Assembly: GCA_049698215.1 (NCBI GenBank)
Contig: JBAVXH010000430.1
Location: 1-18,413 of the forward strand
Reading direction: 5' to 3'
Source of the DNA: PALSA-894 sp049698215
Lineage (GTDB): Bacteria; Pseudomonadota; Alphaproteobacteria; Rhizobiales; Xanthobacteraceae
DNA length: 18,413 nucleotides
The notes beneath the pieces are model-generated. The model was not told the origin of the DNA and ran no database searches. It saw only the letters and a list, made by a program, of their open reading frames with translations. Position numbers and translations under genes: made by a program. Shown piece after piece: positions 16,174 to 18,413 of this stretch. How positions within the stretch are numbered: position 1 is the first letter of the stretch; every line of letters starts with the position of its first letter.

Positions 16174-17027
16174 CTTTTTCTCCCTCCGCTTTTCTTCTTC
16201 GCCCCATTCTTGTTGGTGGCAGCCTTGGCTTTTGCTGACGCGGGCTTCGCCGGCACCGGCAGCCGCGCGGCCGCCTCCGCCGCACGCAACATCGGATCAG
16301 ATTTTCCGCGCCCTTCCCGCTCCGCCAATCGCCGCACCCAGTATTCGTAGGCGCGCGCGAGCGGCCCGGGCGCGAGATTGAGCTGCCCCGCCATATCGGC
16401 TTCGCCATCGGTCAGCGGCGACACATGGCCCAGCATGTGCGCCGCGAGCTGATGCTCGGCGTTCTTCGCCGAATACATCGTGCGGAACACGAGCTCCCGC
16501 AGGGACCCACCTACGACAGTCGCGCCATGGCGGCGCATCACCACCACCGAATGATTGCCGAGCGCGCGAGCGAGCGATGCGCCCTCCTCGGGCTTCACCA
16601 CCAGCAGGTTCGTGTCGCCGAACTCGTCCCGGCTGTCCCAGAAGGGGGCCGAACGCCCCATCGCGGCGCCGAGGTGGAACACGGGCACAAGCGGCACGCC
16701 GGAGATTGCGAACGGCATGATCGAGGGCGCATGGTGATGGCACACGGCATTCACATCGGGCCGCGCCTTGAAGATCTCGCCATGGATGACGCGCTCCGAA
16801 TACGGCCGCGTCACTGATGGTGCGATCGGATTCGAATCGAGATCGTATTCGAGGATGTCGCCGGCCTGTACCAGCGCGGGCGCGCGCGAGCGCGAGAGAA
16901 AATAGCGCTGCGGATTGTTCGGATTGCGCACGCTGATGTGGCCGAAGGCATCGAGAATGCCTTCGTTGGCGACGATGCGATAGGCGGCAGCAAGATCGCG
17001 GCGCAGCTCTGCGAGAGAATCGGGCAC
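16170..17027 (-). CDS. Class II aldolase/adducin family protein with Lys/Arg-rich tail
   Basis: The 285-residue protein has a class II aldolase/adducin domain over residues 1-220. Visible are NEGILDAFGHISVRNP (21-36), Glu78 in the SERVIHGEIFKARPDV helix, the zinc ligands His97/His99 in VCHHHAPS, and His167 in RRHG. These fit a Zn-dependent aldolase, epimerase or decarboxylase acting on a hydroxy-acid or sugar acid. The C-terminal 30 residues are Ala/Lys/Arg-rich (KAKAATNKNGAKKKSGGRKR), low in complexity and not part of the fold. The gene is divergent from the 2-hydroxyacid dehydrogenase and overlaps the start of the binding-protein gene by four bases. Confidence 0.9.
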   Translation of the reverse strand: MPDSLAELRRDLAAAYRIVANEGILDAFGHISVRNPNNPQRYFLSRSRAPALVQAGDILEYDLDSNPIAPSVTRPYSERVIHGEIFKARPDVNAVCHHHAPSIMPFAISGVPLVPVFHLGAAMGRSAPFWDSRDEFGDTNLLVVKPEEGASLARALGNHSVVVMRRHGATVVGGSLRELVFRTMYSAKNAEHQLAAHMLGHVSPLTDGEADMAGQLNLAPGPLARAYEYWVRRLAEREGRGKSDPMLRAAEAAARLPVPAKPASAKAKAATNKNGAKKKSGGRKR

Positions 17028-17117
17028 GAGACGCTTCCTCTGACGTTATGGCGGCGTCACTGCGCCGCCTGCGCATGGCAGCAAAGCCGAATGAACCGCG
17101 TTATTCAAGGAGTGCCT

Positions 17118-17150
17118 ATGCTAGCGTTCGCGCCCGTTCTCAACAGGTGA
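17118..17150 (+). CDS. Possible 10-residue upstream ORF (leader peptide)
   Basis: ATG at 17118 is preceded by a consensus Shine-Dalgarno AAGGAG (17107-17112) with a five-base spacer. It encodes MLAFAPVLNR, then TGA at 17148-17150, six bases before the GTG start of the dehydrogenase gene. The ribosome site is better than that of the downstream gene, so the uORF may drive translation by coupling. The peptide has no run of one amino acid that would suggest attenuation. Confidence 0.4.
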   Translation: MLAFAPVLNR

Positions 17151-17156
17151 AAACGC

Positions 17157-18242
17157 GTGCCCGCGACCATTGCGATCCTCGACGACGATCACGTCATCCG
17201 CCTCACCCGCTATGCGATCTCCGGCCCTGGCGAGATTACCACGAACTGGGCCCGCGAGTTCTTCATGCCGGAGGAGATGGATCCAGCCCAGGTCTACGCC
17301 CTTGGTAGCAGCCTGCATGAGAGCGATGGCGTGTCACTCATCCCGATGTCGGCAAAGCTCGACCTGCGCAAGGGCAGCGATGCCGACATCCTGATCTTCC
17401 GCCGCGGCGCGATCGACGCGGCCTTCATGGATGCCAATCCCAAACTCAGGCTGATCCAGCGGCTCGGCGCGCGCGCCGATGCGATCGATCTGGCGGCTGC
17501 GCGGCAGCGCGGCATCCTCGTCTCCTGCGTGCCCCGCGCGACACTCCAGCTCACCGCCGAGCACGCGATCCTGCTGATGCTGGGGATGGGCAAGCGCCTG
17601 CTCGAAGCCAACGACGCGGTGCGCAGGGACCGCTGGGACCGCGATCGCGTCCGGCCAGATCACAACGTCGCCTACAACTGGGCCGGCATCCCGAACATCG
17701 TCGGCCTGTTCGACAAGACGCTCGGCATCATCGGGATGGGCGAGGTCGGCTCGCTCGCCGCCGGCATGGCGCGCGCCTTCGGCATGCGCGTGCTCTACTG
17801 CAATCGCAATCGGCTGCCCGCCGCGCAGGAGCAAAAGCTCGGCGTCGAATATGCCGAGCTTTCCCGCCTGCTCGCGGAATCGGATTTCGTATCGCTGCAC
17901 GCCACGAACATTCCATCGAACAAGGGGCTGATCGACGCGAAGATCTTCGCAGCGATGAAACCCACCGCCTTCTTCATCAACACGGCGCGCGGGCCGATCG
18001 TGGACGAGGAGGCGCTTTACGACGCGCTGACCAAAGGCGCGATCGCCGGCGCCGGGCTCGACGTGCACGTGATCGAGCCACGCCCGCAGCCGGACAAGCT
18101 CGCGGGCCTGTCCAACGTCATCCTCACGCCGCACATCGCGGGCGGCTCGCGCAAGGGCGTGCTCTCGGAAATCGGCGTCGTGCTGGACAATTGTCGCGCC
18201 GTGCTGTCAGGCAAGCCGATCAAGTATCAGGTGAGTGCATGA
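17157..18242 (+). CDS. D-isomer-specific 2-hydroxyacid dehydrogenase family protein
   Basis: This NAD-dependent D-2-hydroxyacid dehydrogenase of 361 residues interconverts 2-keto and D-2-hydroxy acids. The nucleotide-binding motif is LGIIGMGEVGSLAAGMARAF (189-208). The catalytic residues are Arg278 in NTARGPIVDEEAL, Glu307 in DVHVIEP, and His326 in TPHIAGG, so the triad is complete. The N-terminal ~90 residues are longer than in compact members of the family. The start is GTG 17157, supported by an AGGTGA ribosome site seven bases upstream; no in-frame ATG lies nearby. It overlaps the following binding-protein gene by four bases. The exact substrate is unknown. Confidence 0.92.
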   Translation: MPATIAILDDDHVIRLTRYAISGPGEITTNWAREFFMPEEMDPAQVYALGSSLHESDGVSLIPMSAKLDLRKGSDADILIFRRGAIDAAFMDANPKLRLIQRLGARADAIDLAAARQRGILVSCVPRATLQLTAEHAILLMLGMGKRLLEANDAVRRDRWDRDRVRPDHNVAYNWAGIPNIVGLFDKTLGIIGMGEVGSLAAGMARAFGMRVLYCNRNRLPAAQEQKLGVEYAELSRLLAESDFVSLHATNIPSNKGLIDAKIFAAMKPTAFFINTARGPIVDEEALYDALTKGAIAGAGLDVHVIEPRPQPDKLAGLSNVILTPHIAGGSRKGVLSEIGVVLDNCRAVLSGKPIKYQVSA

Positions 18243-18413
18243 ACCGCCGCACACTACTGCTCGCCGGCCTGTCGCCCCTCATCGCGCGCCCCGCCCTCGC
18301 GCAGTCCGGCTGGCCCGACCGCTCGATCCGCATCGTGGTGCCGTTCGCGGCAGGCTCGTTCACCGACATTGCGGCACGGCTGCTCGCCACCGAACTCACC
18401 GAGCAGCTCGGCC
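18239..18413 (+). CDS. Bug/TctC-family tripartite tricarboxylate transporter binding protein, partial
   Basis: Only the first 58 residues are in the window. They show a signal peptide with twin-arginine-like start MNRRTLLLAGL and a cleavage site after RPALAQ. The Bug-family hallmark WPDRSIRIVVPFAAGSFTDIAARLLA follows. The family binds small carboxylates for TctAB or acts in sensing. Its ATG overlaps the dehydrogenase stop (ATGA), suggesting that the ligand is a substrate or product of that enzyme. The rest lies beyond the right edge. Confidence 0.9.
   Translation, partial: MNRRTLLLAGLSPLIARPALAQSGWPDRSIRIVVPFAAGSFTDIAARLLATELTEQLG

Overview
This is a high-G+C stretch of an alphaproteobacterial chromosome, probably Hyphomicrobiales (Bradyrhizobium/Rhodopseudomonas/Xanthobacteraceae-like). 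That assignment rests on codon and base composition, the gene order of the urea genes, the style of the solute-binding proteins, and two families of short palindromic intergenic repeats typical of that group. No rRNA, tRNA, CRISPR, transposase or phage gene was seen.

About 13.5 kb of the minus strand is one urea-scavenging block, read from right to left. First come the five urea ABC transporter genes urtA, urtB, urtC, urtD and urtE (13537 down to 7952). Then come ureD, ureA and ureB (7927 down to 6483), a patatin-like phospholipase gene (6473 to 5262), and a 300-bp non-coding stretch. After that follow ureC, a small two-helix membrane protein, ureE, ureF and ureG (4961 down to 1119). The block ends with a DUF2848 gene and an amidase that runs off the left edge. 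Most neighbours overlap by 1-11 bp or sit within 10 bp of each other, so most of it should be co-transcribed. A clear sigma-54 (-24/-12) promoter about 70 bp upstream of urtA points to nitrogen-limitation control through RpoN and an NtrC-type activator. Urea is bound by UrtA, imported by UrtBC/DE, and hydrolysed by UreABC, which UreDEFG load with nickel. The terminal amidase could release further ammonia from an amide.

To the right of the urt promoter, two plus-strand genes overlap by four bases: a hotdog thioesterase with the fluoroacetyl-CoA thioesterase (FlK) catalytic triad spacing, and a DUF1932-type NAD(P)-dependent dehydrogenase. The dehydrogenase gene ends inside a ~100-bp terminal-inverted-repeat element. 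This element separates it from a convergent minus-strand pair: a class II aldolase/adducin family protein followed by a NitT/TauT-type substrate-binding protein. Divergent from that pair, a D-2-hydroxyacid dehydrogenase gene with a short SD-led upstream ORF overlaps a Bug/TctC-type binding protein cut by the right edge. This right part looks like small hydroxy-/keto-acid catabolism with orphan binding proteins.

The observations most worth a second look are: a palindromic repeat translated in frame inside ureF; the phospholipase gene splitting ureB from ureC, followed by a possible plus-strand small RNA or terminator; the unrecognised membrane gene between ureC and ureE; the sigma-54 promoter; and the FlK-like thioesterase. 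I see no strong evidence for a wholly new biological system. The core is a known pathway with unusual additions.
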